DNA of 64,000 nucleotides from Hydrogenoanaerobacterium saccharovorans. GTDB taxonomy: Bacteria; Bacillota; Clostridia; Oscillospirales; Ruminococcaceae. Positions 23,524 through 33,535 of this stretch are shown piece after piece. Made by a program: the position numbers and the translations under genes. The notes under the pieces were generated by a model. That model was not told where the DNA came from, made no database searches, and saw only the letters and a list, made by a program, of their open reading frames with translations. Each line of letters begins with the position of its first letter. Positions within the stretch are counted from its first letter, which is position 1. The DNA lies in assembly GCF_003814745.1 (NCBI RefSeq), contig NZ_RKRD01000001.1, positions 806,001 to 870,000 of the forward strand. The letters run 5' to 3'.

Positions 23524-24567
23524 ATGCTGACGTCTTTTTCCAACAAGGCGATTATGACAAAAGCAATGTCGATGTACGGCAAACGTATGACGAACGAACA
23601 ATATATGGAGCTGCTCCATAAAAAAACAGTTGCAGAAATAGCCGCATATCTGCGCGATGAAACCGGCTACAGCGAGGCACTCAAAGGCATCCAGCCAACA
23701 GCCATACACAGGGGGCAGTTGGAGATTTTGCTGCGTAAAGAACGTTTTTCTCGCTACTTGAGATTGATTCATTACGACAACTCGCGTAACGACAGTTACT
23801 ACCGCTATCTCATTATCGAGATTGAAATCGAGCAGATTTTACAAATGGTACAGTTGCTCAACTCAAACCGCGCCGAAGAATATATTACGCAGTACCCGGC
23901 ATTTTTAGAGCATAGTTCGCGCGTGAACTTGATGGAGCTTGCAAAAGTACGCAGTTTTGACGATTTGCTGCGTGTATTGGGTGATACCCCTTACGGCAAA
24001 CTGATTATGCAGTGTCGCCCGCTTGGGGATGAACTCATCGATTATACCAAGTGTGAGGTCATATTAATGTCCTACTACTATCAGCATGTAGAGGATATCA
24101 TCGACCAATCTTTCCGCGGTAAAACACGCGTTCATCTGCATGAGATATTTCAAACACACTTGGAGCTGATTAATATCAGCACGGTTTATCGGATGAAAAA
24201 GTTTTTCCCCGAAACCAAGCCCGAAAACATCGCAAAATGCATTTTGCCGGTGTGGAAGCGCATCCCGCAAAAAGAGCTTGACAGGCTGATTGCCGCACCG
24301 ACTGCAGAAGATTTTTTGGCTGAAATTGCTGCGTCTCCTTTTGCTAAATTTGTGGGCAGCGACGATTTTACTTTTATTGAGTACAGCACAAGCTGCATTA
24401 ACTATCATATGAGCAGGCGCTATCTGCGTTTTGCTACCGATGCGCCCACAGTGTTTACCGCATATATGTCGTTATGCCGCATTGAACTTGGCAACATTAC
24501 AACAATTATTGAGGGTGTGCGATATGGCGTTCCCCCCAGTGAGATTAAAAAAATGCTGATTCTGTGA
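23524..24567 (+). CDS. V-type ATP synthase subunit C
   Basis: 347-residue subunit C/AC39 (subunit d in eukaryotes), the central stalk adaptor between rotor shaft D-F and membrane ring K. Recognisable features are the N-terminal (T)KAMSMYGKRMT segment, and the all-helical three-lobed pattern with EIEIEQILQMVQLLNSNRAEEY. Located second in the operon. SD AAGGGGG. Length matches bacterial and archaeal homologues. Confidence 0.88.
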   Translation: MLTSFSNKAIMTKAMSMYGKRMTNEQYMELLHKKTVAEIAAYLRDETGYSEALKGIQPTAIHRGQLEILLRKERFSRYLRLIHYDNSRNDSYYRYLIIEIEIEQILQMVQLLNSNRAEEYITQYPAFLEHSSRVNLMELAKVRSFDDLLRVLGDTPYGKLIMQCRPLGDELIDYTKCEVILMSYYYQHVEDIIDQSFRGKTRVHLHEIFQTHLELINISTVYRMKKFFPETKPENIAKCILPVWKRIPQKELDRLIAAPTAEDFLAEIAASPFAKFVGSDDFTFIEYSTSCINYHMSRRYLRFATDAPTVFTAYMSLCRIELGNITTIIEGVRYGVPPSEIKKMLIL

Positions 24568-24658
24568 TAATGCAGATGAGCACAAAGCAAATTTACAATT
24601 TCATCAAGGCTTGATTGGCCTAAAAGCGGTATTTTACCGCAGAAAGGTGGTGTGATGG

Positions 24659-26590
24659 ATGTCAATTGAAAAAATGACACTGGTTCAGATTACCGGTCAT
24701 GTAGATTCTCTTGACGAGGTGCTGCGCAAATGCTCCGATACGGGACGTTTTCACCCGGAACAGCCGGCACAGTTAAGTGATAAGGTGGGCGGCTTTACCC
24801 AAATGACCGAAGAAAACCCCTACAAAGCACGTTTGAACCGCATTATTGACATCGGAGTCAGCGCAGGAATCAAATTAAAATACGATGCCGCCGTGAATAA
24901 AAAGATAGCACCGGAAATCGTTGACCATTTTTTAGACAGCTTTCATGAAGAACTTGCCGCACTCAGCGAGCGCAAACGCGCCCTGACAGCGGCAATTGAG
25001 CAGGGGCAAACCGCATTGGTACAGCTTCGCCATCTCGATACGCTGGATGTTAGCTTTGACGACCTGTTTTCTTGTGAGTTTTTAAAGATACGTTTTGGCC
25101 GCATACCCGTTGACAGTTACAAAAAACTTTCGTATTACAAAGACCGATTGTTTTTCTTTGTAAATCTATCTGAGGGTAGCACTTACAACTGGGGTTTGTA
25201 TATCACTACACTCGATCATGAAGCAGAGGTGGATGATATTTTCTCCTCTTTATATTTCGAACGCATCCGCATACCGGAGGCTCACGGAACACCCGGCGTT
25301 GCAAAACGCATGTTTGAAGAAAGCCTTGCGAAAGATAAAGCAGAACTTGAACAGGTAAACAGCCGTTTGGTAAAACTTGTGCAAGAGCATCAGGAGAAAT
25401 TCCTCGACATTTACTCCAGTATTCGTTTTTTAAACGAATCGTTTGACTTGCGCCGTTATGTAAGTGTTTACAAAAATCAGTTTCATATTACGGGCTTTTT
25501 GCCGGTACGTGATGAAAAATCGTTTGCCCAAAGTATTGAGCCGATTACCCATGTGCATGTTGAATTTAAACCGCATGACAGCGACAAGAGGCTAACAACA
25601 CCCACGAAGTTGCGCAACAGCAAACTTTTTCAGCCTTTTGAAATGTTCATCGATATGTACGGTACACCGTCTTACAATGAGATTGACCCTACGCCTTTTG
25701 TGGGCATCACTTACACATTGCTGTTCGGCATTATGTTTGGCGATGTAGGGCAGGGGTTGGTGATTACACTGCTGGGCGCCCTTTTGTGGAAGTTTAAAAA
25801 AATGAGCCTTGGCAGAGTGATGACTCGTATCGGTATATCCGCTGCATGTTTTGGTATGGTATATGGCTCGGTGTTTGGTATGGAGCATTTGCTCGACCCG
25901 TTTTACAAAAACGTTTTGGGTCTGCACGAAAAACCTGTTGAGGTAATGAATCCTCTTACCATCAACAACCTGCTGATATTTGCAATCGGGTTTGGTATTT
26001 TACTGATTATTATTTCTATGCTTACCAATATCATCATTGGTTTTAAGAATAAAGATTACGAAAAAGCGGTATTTTCGAACAACGGCATTGCAGGTATGGT
26101 GTTTTACGTTGCGGTCCTCGTCGGTGTTCTTTCTAGGCTTACAGGCGGTAAGAGCTTGTTTACCACGGCATATATTCTTGAGTTTATCGTAGCCCCCATT
26201 CTGGTAATCTTTTTAAAGCACCCTCTGGGCAAGCTTGCAAAAGGTAACAAACACATCAAGCCGGAGGATGGTATCGGTAGCTTTATCCTGGAAGGATTCT
26301 TTGAATTGTTCGAAGTTGTATTGAGCTTTGTTACCAATACCATGTCATTTTTGCGTGTAGGCGGGTTTATCATCAGCCACGCAGGTATGATGGCGGTAGT
26401 ATTAACATTAACAGAAATGATGAACGGCTCGGGCAGCATTGTGGTTATGATTATCGGCAATGCCTTTGTTATGGCACTGGAGGGCTTTATTGTGGGCATT
26501 CAGGCGCTGCGTCTTGAGTTTTATGAAATGTTCAGCCGCTACTTCGAAGGACAAGGCAAACCGTTCCGTCCCATTGTTATCGGCGAGTAG
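24659..26590 (+). CDS. V-type ATP synthase subunit I
   Basis: 643-residue subunit I (a-subunit). A cytosolic N-terminal half (to about residue 330) binds the stators. The C-terminal half has about seven membrane segments forming the ion half-channels. The essential arginine is in TNTMSFLRVGGFIISHAG. The loop GIMFGDVGQG is characteristic. The start is ATG 24659. A GCGGTA/TACCGC hairpin (24626-24640) directly precedes the SD. Ion specificity (H+ or Na+) is not decided here. Confidence 0.95.
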   Translation: MSIEKMTLVQITGHVDSLDEVLRKCSDTGRFHPEQPAQLSDKVGGFTQMTEENPYKARLNRIIDIGVSAGIKLKYDAAVNKKIAPEIVDHFLDSFHEELAALSERKRALTAAIEQGQTALVQLRHLDTLDVSFDDLFSCEFLKIRFGRIPVDSYKKLSYYKDRLFFFVNLSEGSTYNWGLYITTLDHEAEVDDIFSSLYFERIRIPEAHGTPGVAKRMFEESLAKDKAELEQVNSRLVKLVQEHQEKFLDIYSSIRFLNESFDLRRYVSVYKNQFHITGFLPVRDEKSFAQSIEPITHVHVEFKPHDSDKRLTTPTKLRNSKLFQPFEMFIDMYGTPSYNEIDPTPFVGITYTLLFGIMFGDVGQGLVITLLGALLWKFKKMSLGRVMTRIGISAACFGMVYGSVFGMEHLLDPFYKNVLGLHEKPVEVMNPLTINNLLIFAIGFGILLIIISMLTNIIIGFKNKDYEKAVFSNNGIAGMVFYVAVLVGVLSRLTGGKSLFTTAYILEFIVAPILVIFLKHPLGKLAKGNKHIKPEDGIGSFILEGFFELFEVVLSFVTNTMSFLRVGGFIISHAGMMAVVLTLTEMMNGSGSIVVMIIGNAFVMALEGFIVGIQALRLEFYEMFSRYFEGQGKPFRPIVIGE

Positions 26591-26640
26591 TATCCGATTG
26601 AAAACAAATTATCAAAACGAATCTTATGGAGGGTATTTTT

Positions 26641-27075
26641 ATGAACAGTATGATGTTTATTCTTCCCGCACTGGTTGTTGCATTGATTGCAATTCCACTA
26701 ATTTCGGTTGCCAGAGGTGTTAAAACCGGCAAACAAGCTAGAAACAGAGTTATCGGTAACCTTTGCATGTTTTTTGGCGTTTGCCTTTGTGCATTCATTT
26801 TTCCGCTAAGTGCATTTGCTGCCGAAGCTAATGGCGTTGTTAACGCAATTATAGGCACTTCTGCACAGGGCATGGGCTTTCTTGCTGCTGCATTGGTAAC
26901 CGGTCTTGCTGCTATCGGCGCAGGTATCGCAGTTGCTGCTGCTGCTCCCGCAGCCATCGGTGCAGTGTCTGAAGACCCTAAATCGTTCGGTAAGGCTATC
27001 ATCTTTGTTGTTCTTGGTGAAGGTATCGCTATCTACGGCTTGCTGATCTCTATCCTGATTATCAACAAACTTTAA
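26641..27075 (+). CDS. V-type ATP synthase subunit K (proteolipid)
   Basis: 144-residue membrane-ring subunit with four hydrophobic segments. The last pair carries the repeat-rich LAAIGAGIAVAAAAPAAIGAVSEDP and the ion-binding glutamate in VVLGEGIAIYGLL. Only this second hairpin has a carboxylate. The first hairpin is degenerate, as in duplicated V-type proteolipids. The start is ATG 26641 behind GGAGGG, five codons inside a longer frame. Confidence 0.93.
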   Translation: MNSMMFILPALVVALIAIPLISVARGVKTGKQARNRVIGNLCMFFGVCLCAFIFPLSAFAAEANGVVNAIIGTSAQGMGFLAAALVTGLAAIGAGIAVAAAAPAAIGAVSEDPKSFGKAIIFVVLGEGIAIYGLLISILIINKL

Positions 27076-27125
27076 TCTGTATCGACATTTGGCTTGGTAC
27101 GGTAAATAGAAAGGGCGATTAATCC

Positions 27126-27434
27126 ATGAGGATGTATCTGATTAGTGATAATATAGACACCTGCATGGGCATGCGCCTTGCGGGAATTGAGGGCGTTGTA
27201 CTGCACGAGCGAGAAGAAGTGGTTGCAGCTGTGCGCCGTGTTGTTGAAGACCCTGCCGTAGGCATTTTACTTATCACAGAAAAGCTTGCAGAGCTTTGCC
27301 ACGATGTGATTGATGACCTGAAGCTCAATCAAAAAAAGATGCTGGTTGTTGAGGTACCCGACAGACATGGCGGCAGCCGCGCAACCGATGCATTGGAGAG
27401 ATATGTAAACGAGGCAATCGGCGTAAAGATGTAG
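27126..27434 (+). CDS. V-type ATP synthase subunit F
   Basis: 102-residue subunit F, a small Rossmann-like protein that binds shaft subunit D. Typical motifs are MYLISDNIDTCMGMRLAGIEG at the N-terminus and VGILLITEKLAEL in the middle. The position between K and E and the length fit. SD AAAGGGCG upstream. Expressed as part of the ATPase operon. Confidence 0.93.
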   Translation: MRMYLISDNIDTCMGMRLAGIEGVVLHEREEVVAAVRRVVEDPAVGILLITEKLAELCHDVIDDLKLNQKKMLVVEVPDRHGGSRATDALERYVNEAIGVKM

Positions 27435-27464
27435 TGCGCCAAAATACGAAAAGGTGGTGAGCAA

Positions 27465-28076
27465 ATGGCAACGGCGAACAAAGGAATAGAACGTAAGCTT
27501 GCACGGTTTGAAGAAGAAATTATGGGCAGTGTGGCGCAAATTTGCAAAGAAATTGACGATGAGCTTGCAGCCTACCGTACCGGCGAGCTGGGTAAACACG
27601 AAGACGATACCCTTGCCGAAACCTATAACATCATCCAATCCGAGGTGTCTGAAATCTCGGTGGAAGAAACCAAAGACCTTTCACGCAAAAAAATGGAGCT
27701 GAAAAAGAAACTCTATATCAAGCGTGATGAATATAACAAACTGATTTTTGCCGAGGCAAGGATCAAACTGACCGAATTTACCAAAAGTGCCGAGTACTTG
27801 GATTTTCTGTTAGGCAAAGCAAAAAAGCTGGTGAACAGCTGTGTGTGCGAAGGTGCACAACTGCTGCTGAAAGAGGATGATTTGCGGTATACAGAGCAGC
27901 TGCGAAAAATCTGTGGCGATAAACTTGAAATTATGGCGGATGGGGAGATTCTCATCGGCGGAGCCAAGCTTGTAAACGAAGCAAAAAACTTTATTGCCGA
28001 TGAAACCCTGGACGCTGCACTTGAAGAGCAAAAGGAATGGTTTGCGGCAAATTCGGGCTTTATTGTGACCATGTGA
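27465..28076 (+). CDS. V-type ATP synthase subunit E
   Basis: 203-residue stator subunit E, with a long charged helix at the N-terminus (residues 1-110) and a mixed C-terminal domain that caps the A3B3 head. It pairs with the G/H-like subunit encoded first. SD AAGGTGGTG. The C-terminal part (LEIMADGEILIGGAKLVNEAKNF) resembles the E-subunit pattern but is divergent, as is normal for this subunit. The stop is 11 bases before the subunit A start. Confidence 0.85.
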   Translation: MATANKGIERKLARFEEEIMGSVAQICKEIDDELAAYRTGELGKHEDDTLAETYNIIQSEVSEISVEETKDLSRKKMELKKKLYIKRDEYNKLIFAEARIKLTEFTKSAEYLDFLLGKAKKLVNSCVCEGAQLLLKEDDLRYTEQLRKICGDKLEIMADGEILIGGAKLVNEAKNFIADETLDAALEEQKEWFAANSGFIVTM

Positions 28077-28086
28077 GGTGAAAATA

Positions 28087-29835
28087 TTGAACAACGTAAT
28101 CTATTCCATTAACGGCCCTGTTGTGACCGTAAAAAATGCTACCGATTTTGCTATGCTCGAGATGGTGTATGTCGGTGAAAAAAGGCTGATTGGTGAGGTT
28201 ATCTCTATTACCAGTAAGGCAACCACCATTCAGGTATACGAAACCACCACAGGGCTTAAACCTGGCGAGCCCGTTTATTCTACGGGTTCACCTTTGTGTG
28301 CAACCTTGGGGCCCGGCATCCTTTCCAATATTTTTGACGGTATCGAACGTCCGCTCAAAGATATCAACGAACGTTCCGGTGCTTATATCGACGAGGGGTG
28401 CAATATTCCGTCGCTTGATGATGAACGGACATGGGATGTAACCATCAAGGTAAAAGAGGGCGATTCGGTACAGGGGGGCCAAATTTATGCAACTTGCCCC
28501 GAAACCGAGTTAATTGAGCACCGCTGCATGATTTTGCCTACGCTGAATGGTAAAGTAACCTTTGCGGCAGAAAACGGCAGATATAAAATCAACGATGTAA
28601 TTGTTAAAATAGAAGATGAACACGGCAAAATGCATGAACTCACTCTTTGCCAAAAGTGGCCGATTCGTACAGCGCGCCCGACGAAAGAGCGTTTGCCTAT
28701 TTCGCAGCCGCTGATTACCGGGCAGCGTGTGATCGATACGATGTTCCCCATAGCAAAGGGCGGCACAGCAGCTGTGCCCGGTGGGTTTGGTACAGGTAAA
28801 ACCATGACACAGCATCAGTTGGCAAAATGGTGCGATGCTGATATTATCGTTTATGTAGGCTGCGGTGAGCGCGGTAACGAGATGACACAGGTACTCAAAG
28901 AGTTTAGTGAGCTGATTGACCCTAAATCGGGCAAAAAACTGACTGCACGTACCGTTTTAATTGCAAATACCTCCAATATGCCGGTTGCGGCGCGTGAAGC
29001 GTCTATTTATACCGGCATCACATTGGCAGAGTATTACCGTGATATGGGCTACCATGTTGCCATTATGGCAGATTCTACTTCTCGTTGGGCAGAGGCTCTG
29101 CGTGAGATTTCAGGCCGATTGGAAGAAATGCCTGCAGAAGAAGGCTTCCCTGCCTATCTGCCTTCGCGTATTTCTCAATTTTACGAGCGTGCAGGTTACA
29201 TGGTAACGCTTTGCGACAAAGACGGTTCCGTCTCTATCATCGGTGCTGTTTCGCCGCAGGGTGCTGATTTTTCAGAGCCGGTTACCCAAAATACCAAGCG
29301 TTTTGTGCGCTGTTTTTGGGCGCTCGATAAATCTCTTGCTTACGCACGTCACTATCCCGCTATCAACTGGAATACCAGCTACAGTGAGTATATTGACGAT
29401 TTGGCAAAGTGGTACGGTACCAATGTGGATAAAAGTTTTCTCAGCAAACGCCAGCAGATAGCATCGTTGCTGCATGAAGAAAACGAACTGATGGAAATTG
29501 TAAAGCTGATTGGTTCGGATGTACTGCCCGACGACCAAAAGCTTGTTATTGAGATTGCTAAAATAATTCGTGTAGGCTTTTTGCAGCAGAATGCATTCCA
29601 CAAAGACGATACCTTTGTTCCTTTGCAAAAACAACTTAAAATGATGGAGGTTATCCTCTATCTTTACGAAAAGTCAAAAGTCATTGTACAGGCAGGCAAG
29701 TCGCTTACCGAGGTACTTGAAACCGGTGTATTTGCAAATTTGGTAAAAATGAAATATGAAGTGCCAAATGAACATTTAGAGCAATTTGATAGATACTTTA
29801 AGATGATTGATGAAGCATTTAACCATCTCGATTAA
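28087..29835 (+). CDS. V-type ATP synthase catalytic subunit A
   Basis: 582-residue catalytic subunit. The P-loop GGFGTGKT is near residue 235, followed by the GCGERGNEMTQVL and ADSTSRWAEALREISG motifs of A subunits and the long insertion of the V/A type. The start is set at TTG 28087, since the SD GAGGTG (28075-28080) then has six-base spacing and the product starts NNVIYSINGP. The GTG at 28078 lies inside that SD. It hydrolyses or makes ATP in the A3B3 head. Confidence 0.96.
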   Translation: MNNVIYSINGPVVTVKNATDFAMLEMVYVGEKRLIGEVISITSKATTIQVYETTTGLKPGEPVYSTGSPLCATLGPGILSNIFDGIERPLKDINERSGAYIDEGCNIPSLDDERTWDVTIKVKEGDSVQGGQIYATCPETELIEHRCMILPTLNGKVTFAAENGRYKINDVIVKIEDEHGKMHELTLCQKWPIRTARPTKERLPISQPLITGQRVIDTMFPIAKGGTAAVPGGFGTGKTMTQHQLAKWCDADIIVYVGCGERGNEMTQVLKEFSELIDPKSGKKLTARTVLIANTSNMPVAAREASIYTGITLAEYYRDMGYHVAIMADSTSRWAEALREISGRLEEMPAEEGFPAYLPSRISQFYERAGYMVTLCDKDGSVSIIGAVSPQGADFSEPVTQNTKRFVRCFWALDKSLAYARHYPAINWNTSYSEYIDDLAKWYGTNVDKSFLSKRQQIASLLHEENELMEIVKLIGSDVLPDDQKLVIEIAKIIRVGFLQQNAFHKDDTFVPLQKQLKMMEVILYLYEKSKVIVQAGKSLTEVLETGVFANLVKMKYEVPNEHLEQFDRYFKMIDEAFNHLD

Positions 29836-29856
29836 ACGAAAGGACGGAATTTAACA

Positions 29857-31254
29857 ATGAGTCTTCAATTTGTGGGACTAAGCGAAATAAACGGGCCTCT
29901 CGTTGTGCTGGATCACGTCCCTTCGGTGGGATATGACGAGATGGTGGAATTAAAAATGAAAAACGGCGCTGTACGCTTGGGGCGTGTGGTTGAGGTAGAA
30001 GGCGAGCGTTGTGTTATTCAGGTGTTCGAGGGTACCAACGGTATTTCGCTCACTAATGCAACCGTGCGCTTGCTTGGTCATCCTATGGAAATGCCGCTGT
30101 CTGCCGAGATTTTAGGCAGAACGTTATCGGGTGCAGGTAAGCCAATCGATGGATTGGGCGATATCTATGCCGAAAAACGGGAAGATATCAACGGCAAACC
30201 GCTCAACCCCGTAGCAAGAACCTATCCTAAAAACTATATTAACACCGGTATATCCAGTATTGATTGTTTGATGACGCTTATCCGTGGGCAAAAGCTGCCT
30301 ATTTTTTCGGGTTCCGGTATGCAGCACAATAAACTGGCAGTACAAATTGTGCGTCAGGCAAATATCGCAGAAGAGTCTGGACAAAAATTCGGTATTGTAT
30401 TTGCTGCAATGGGCGTTAAAAACGATGTTGCCGATTACTTTAAACGTTCGTTTGAAGAATCGGGCGTAATGGATAAGGTGGTTATGTTTTTAAACCTTTC
30501 CAACGACCCTATTATCGAGCGTATTCTAACCCCGCGTTGTGCACTAACGGTGGCAGAATACCTTGCGTTTGAGCACAATATGCACATTCTGGTGGTTATG
30601 ACGGATATGACCTCTTATTGTGAGGCGCTGCGCGAATTTTCATCCTCCAAGGGTGAAATCCCGGGCAGAAAAGGCTTCCCAGGTTACCTTTACTCCGACC
30701 TTGCTTCGCTGTACGAAAGAGCAGGCGTCATTGATACCGCGCAAGGCTCGGTTACTCAAATCCCCATTCTTACTATGCCGAACGACGATATCACCCATCC
30801 TGTGCCAGACCTGACGGGATACATCACCGAGGGGCAGATTGTTCTCGACCGTTCTCTCGACCAGATGGGTGTGTATCCGCCCATTTCTATATTGCCGTCG
30901 CTTTCTCGTTTGATGAAAGACGGTATCGGTGAGGGATACACCAGAGCAGACCACTCTGCTGTATCAAACCAGCTGTTTGCATCTTATGCTAAGGTGCAGG
31001 ATGCAAGAGCCTTGGCGTCGGTCATCGGCGAAGAGGAGCTTTCGGATACCGATAAGCAGTATGTCCGTTTCGGCAATGCGTTCGAGCGGCATTTTATCAA
31101 TCAGGGCTTTACCGATAACCGCAGTATCGAGCAAACATTAAATCTTGGCTGGCGCTTGCTGTCGCTTTTGCCGCGCGAAGAGCTCGATCGTGTAGAAAGC
31201 GAGCTGTTGGATAAATTTTATAACCCTGAGGATGCCAAAGATCTTCTTGCATAA
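29857..31254 (+). CDS. V-type ATP synthase regulatory subunit B
   Basis: 465-residue non-catalytic B subunit. In place of a P-loop it has FSGSGMQHNKLAVQI, the B-subunit signature. ILTMPNDDITHPVPDLTGYITEGQIVLDR and the arginine-finger region are also present. SD GAAAGGACGG. Length is normal. It alternates with A in the head. Confidence 0.97.
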   Translation: MSLQFVGLSEINGPLVVLDHVPSVGYDEMVELKMKNGAVRLGRVVEVEGERCVIQVFEGTNGISLTNATVRLLGHPMEMPLSAEILGRTLSGAGKPIDGLGDIYAEKREDINGKPLNPVARTYPKNYINTGISSIDCLMTLIRGQKLPIFSGSGMQHNKLAVQIVRQANIAEESGQKFGIVFAAMGVKNDVADYFKRSFEESGVMDKVVMFLNLSNDPIIERILTPRCALTVAEYLAFEHNMHILVVMTDMTSYCEALREFSSSKGEIPGRKGFPGYLYSDLASLYERAGVIDTAQGSVTQIPILTMPNDDITHPVPDLTGYITEGQIVLDRSLDQMGVYPPISILPSLSRLMKDGIGEGYTRADHSAVSNQLFASYAKVQDARALASVIGEEELSDTDKQYVRFGNAFERHFINQGFTDNRSIEQTLNLGWRLLSLLPREELDRVESELLDKFYNPEDAKDLLA

Positions 31255-31272
31255 AAGGGAAGGTGAGGATGT

Positions 31273-31896
31273 ATGAACCAGCAGGTATTTCCGACTAAAG
31301 GCAACCTGATTGCAACCAAAAAAACGCTCTCGCTTTCAACCATGGGCTACGATTTGCTCGACCGCAAACGCAACATCCTCATTCGCGAGATGATGCTGCT
31401 GATTGACAAGTCCAAACTTTTGCGCAGAGAAATCGACGGCACCTACGAGCGTGCCTACCGTGCATTGCAGCATGCCAATATGACGCTTGGCGTGATAGAA
31501 AACATCGCCCGAACAGTGCCTGTGGATGATGGTATAAAACTGCACTTTCGCAGTGTTATGGGTGTGGATATCCCCATTGTGGATTACCACGACGAGGAAC
31601 CGGAGCTTTCTTACGGCTTTCTTGATACCAATTCGCAGCTTGATTATGCTTACCGCTGCTTTCATGAAGTGAAAAAGATGACGGTGCTGCTTGCAGAGGT
31701 AGAGAACAGTGTTTATAAGCTGGCGAATGCCATTGTAAAAACACAGCGCCGTGCCAATGCACTGAAAAACGTAGTCATCCCCCGTTTGGAGGAAACAACA
31801 AAATTCATCACCGATTCACTGGAAGAAAAAGAGCGTGAAGAATTCAGCCGTCTCAAAGTGATTAAGGCAACGAAAACGAAAAATGCCAACGATTAA
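31273..31896 (+). CDS. V-type ATP synthase subunit D
   Basis: 207-residue central shaft subunit. Characteristic ends are FPTKGNLIATKKTLSL at the N-terminus and RRANALKNVVIPRLEETTKFI in the C-terminal coiled coil. It rotates inside the A3B3 head. Last gene of the operon, followed at once by a terminator. Confidence 0.95.
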   Translation: MNQQVFPTKGNLIATKKTLSLSTMGYDLLDRKRNILIREMMLLIDKSKLLRREIDGTYERAYRALQHANMTLGVIENIARTVPVDDGIKLHFRSVMGVDIPIVDYHDEEPELSYGFLDTNSQLDYAYRCFHEVKKMTVLLAEVENSVYKLANAIVKTQRRANALKNVVIPRLEETTKFITDSLEEKEREEFSRLKVIKATKTKNAND

Positions 31897-31899
31897 AAA

Positions 31900-31926
31900 G
31901 GGGGATGCTTTTGCATCCCCTATTTT
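31900..31926 (+). terminator. Terminator of the V-ATPase operon
   Basis: GGGGATGC-TTTT-GCATCCCC perfect stem-loop followed by TATTTT, starting four bases after the subunit D stop. Confidence 0.88.
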
Positions 31927-32182
31927 GTAATACTAAACTGCAATCAAATCATTGATTTCATTGCAGTATGCCCAGCATTGCTGTGCTGCATTTTGTGCAA
32001 GCACAAAATCCGTTTTATGCAAACGCCTAATTTTTATAGAAGTTTGGTATAAGATGAATTGTTTTTTATAAAAATACAATTTTATGTTTTGTTTTGCACC
32101 TGTCGCGGTATTGATAGAATATAGCATATTTACCAATGCTATAAATTTTTTGTTAACATACGCGTTCTGCAACAGTTTTTCT
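31927..32182. other. Gene-free spacer
   Basis: AT-rich region between the ATPase terminator and the next promoter. A 79-codon minus-strand frame is present but has no ribosome site and starts with TTG. I see no RNA gene or repeat here. Confidence 0.5.
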
Positions 32183-32211
32183 TTGAGAATGCAATCTTAG
32201 TATGTTAAAAT
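32183..32211 (+). promoter_or_regulatory. Sigma-A promoter of the YibE/F gene
   Basis: TTGAGA (32183-32188), a 17-base spacer and TAAAAT (32206-32211), 30 bases before the start codon. Confidence 0.7.
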
Positions 32212-32241
32212 AAAAAGGTTAACGCGAAAGGGTGAGCTGTT

Positions 32242-33474
32242 TTGAATTTTAATATAAAGCTGGATAAACAAAAACGTAACCGTGCAATTGTTTATGTACT
32301 TACCGTTTTGTTCTCTGTTTTGTTCATTTATTATGGCAATCAGTTTGCTTCTCAAGGAATGCAAATATTCGAGGGTGCAAGCATGGAGAAGCCTGTAAAG
32401 GCACAGGTAGTTGCCGTGCAAAAAAGAAGTACCGACAGTTTTACGTTGGACCAGGGAGAAACTGCGGTACAAAACATCTTAATCGAATTTTCGGCTAAAA
32501 TATTAAACGGGTGGCAAAAAGGGCAGGTTGTGCAGTGCAACCAAATGATTGACGGCTTTACACCCATCGGCAACAAAGAGGTAGAAGCGGGTGACCGTGT
32601 GCTCATCTTTAATTCCGACCCCTCCTCTGCAAGCAGTGTGTGGATGTTTTGGGATTATATACGCACAGATACGCTGCTGATATTGGGGCTTGTGTTTATG
32701 GTGCTGCTGTTGTTGTTTGGCAGAGGCAAAGGCGTTAACACCATTATATCGCTGGCTTTTACATGTCTTGCGGTATTTGCGGTATTTATTCCATCCATAC
32801 TATCCGGTAAAAATGCTTATATTTCGTCGATTGTAATTTGCTTATTCACCATTATAATGACCTTGCTGATTGTAAACGGTGCGAATGCAAAAGGGCTGGC
32901 AGCAGGAATTGGCTGTTTGGGGGGCGTTTTGGTCTCGGGTGCACTCACGCTGATTATGGATTATTTTTTAAGGCTGACAGGGCTTGTAGATGAAGAATCA
33001 GTGTTCCTTTTGTATATGGAAACCCCAAAACCAATTGACCTGAAAGCAATTATTTTTGCGGCTATTATCATCGGTGCGATGGGTGCGATTATGGACGTTG
33101 CCATGTCTATTGCATCTTCACTTGCAGAGGTGCGCGAAATTATGGAGGTGCCAACCTTTGGCGCACTCATGAAATCGGGCATTCAAATCGGGCGGGATAT
33201 TATGGGCACGATGGCGAACACCCTTGTGCTTGCATATATCGGCAGTTCGCTTTCCATGGTACTGCTGCTCATTGCCTATAATAAATCTTTGCTCGGCCTG
33301 CTTAACAAAGAAATGATTGTAGTTGAAATTTTGCAAACTTTGGTGGGCAGTATGGGTATACTATTTACCATACCGCTTACATCGGCAATTTCAGCATTTG
33401 TATATACGCGCCATGCAAAAACGGCGGATAAAGATAGTTCTGCTTTATTGGAAGGGCAGGACGGACAACCTTGA
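32242..33474 (+). CDS. YibE/F-like multi-pass membrane protein
   Basis: 410-residue protein. It has one N-terminal membrane segment (about residues 14-35) and an extracytoplasmic beta-rich domain (about 45-135, with EAGDRVLIFNSD). Seven or eight further membrane segments follow. The glycine-rich INGANAKGLAAGIGCLGG and IGAMGAIMDVAMSIASSLAEV stretches match the YibE/F family. Function is unknown, with transport suspected. The start is TTG 32242 behind AAAGGGTGAG. It is followed by an Mrp-type ATPase 61 bases downstream with no terminator between them, so co-expression is likely. Confidence 0.85.
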   Translation: MNFNIKLDKQKRNRAIVYVLTVLFSVLFIYYGNQFASQGMQIFEGASMEKPVKAQVVAVQKRSTDSFTLDQGETAVQNILIEFSAKILNGWQKGQVVQCNQMIDGFTPIGNKEVEAGDRVLIFNSDPSSASSVWMFWDYIRTDTLLILGLVFMVLLLLFGRGKGVNTIISLAFTCLAVFAVFIPSILSGKNAYISSIVICLFTIIMTLLIVNGANAKGLAAGIGCLGGVLVSGALTLIMDYFLRLTGLVDEESVFLLYMETPKPIDLKAIIFAAIIIGAMGAIMDVAMSIASSLAEVREIMEVPTFGALMKSGIQIGRDIMGTMANTLVLAYIGSSLSMVLLLIAYNKSLLGLLNKEMIVVEILQTLVGSMGILFTIPLTSAISAFVYTRHAKTADKDSSALLEGQDGQP

Positions 33475-33535
33475 CAACTATCGTAAAAAAACTTAAAATT
33501 ATTCATATGTAATTTCAAAGGAGATGCAAAATCCA

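Noticed and set aside
31933..32172. 79-codon minus-strand frame after the V-ATPase operon
   Set aside because: It begins with TTG, has no Shine-Dalgarno and no recognisable domain, and its composition fits AT-rich spacer.
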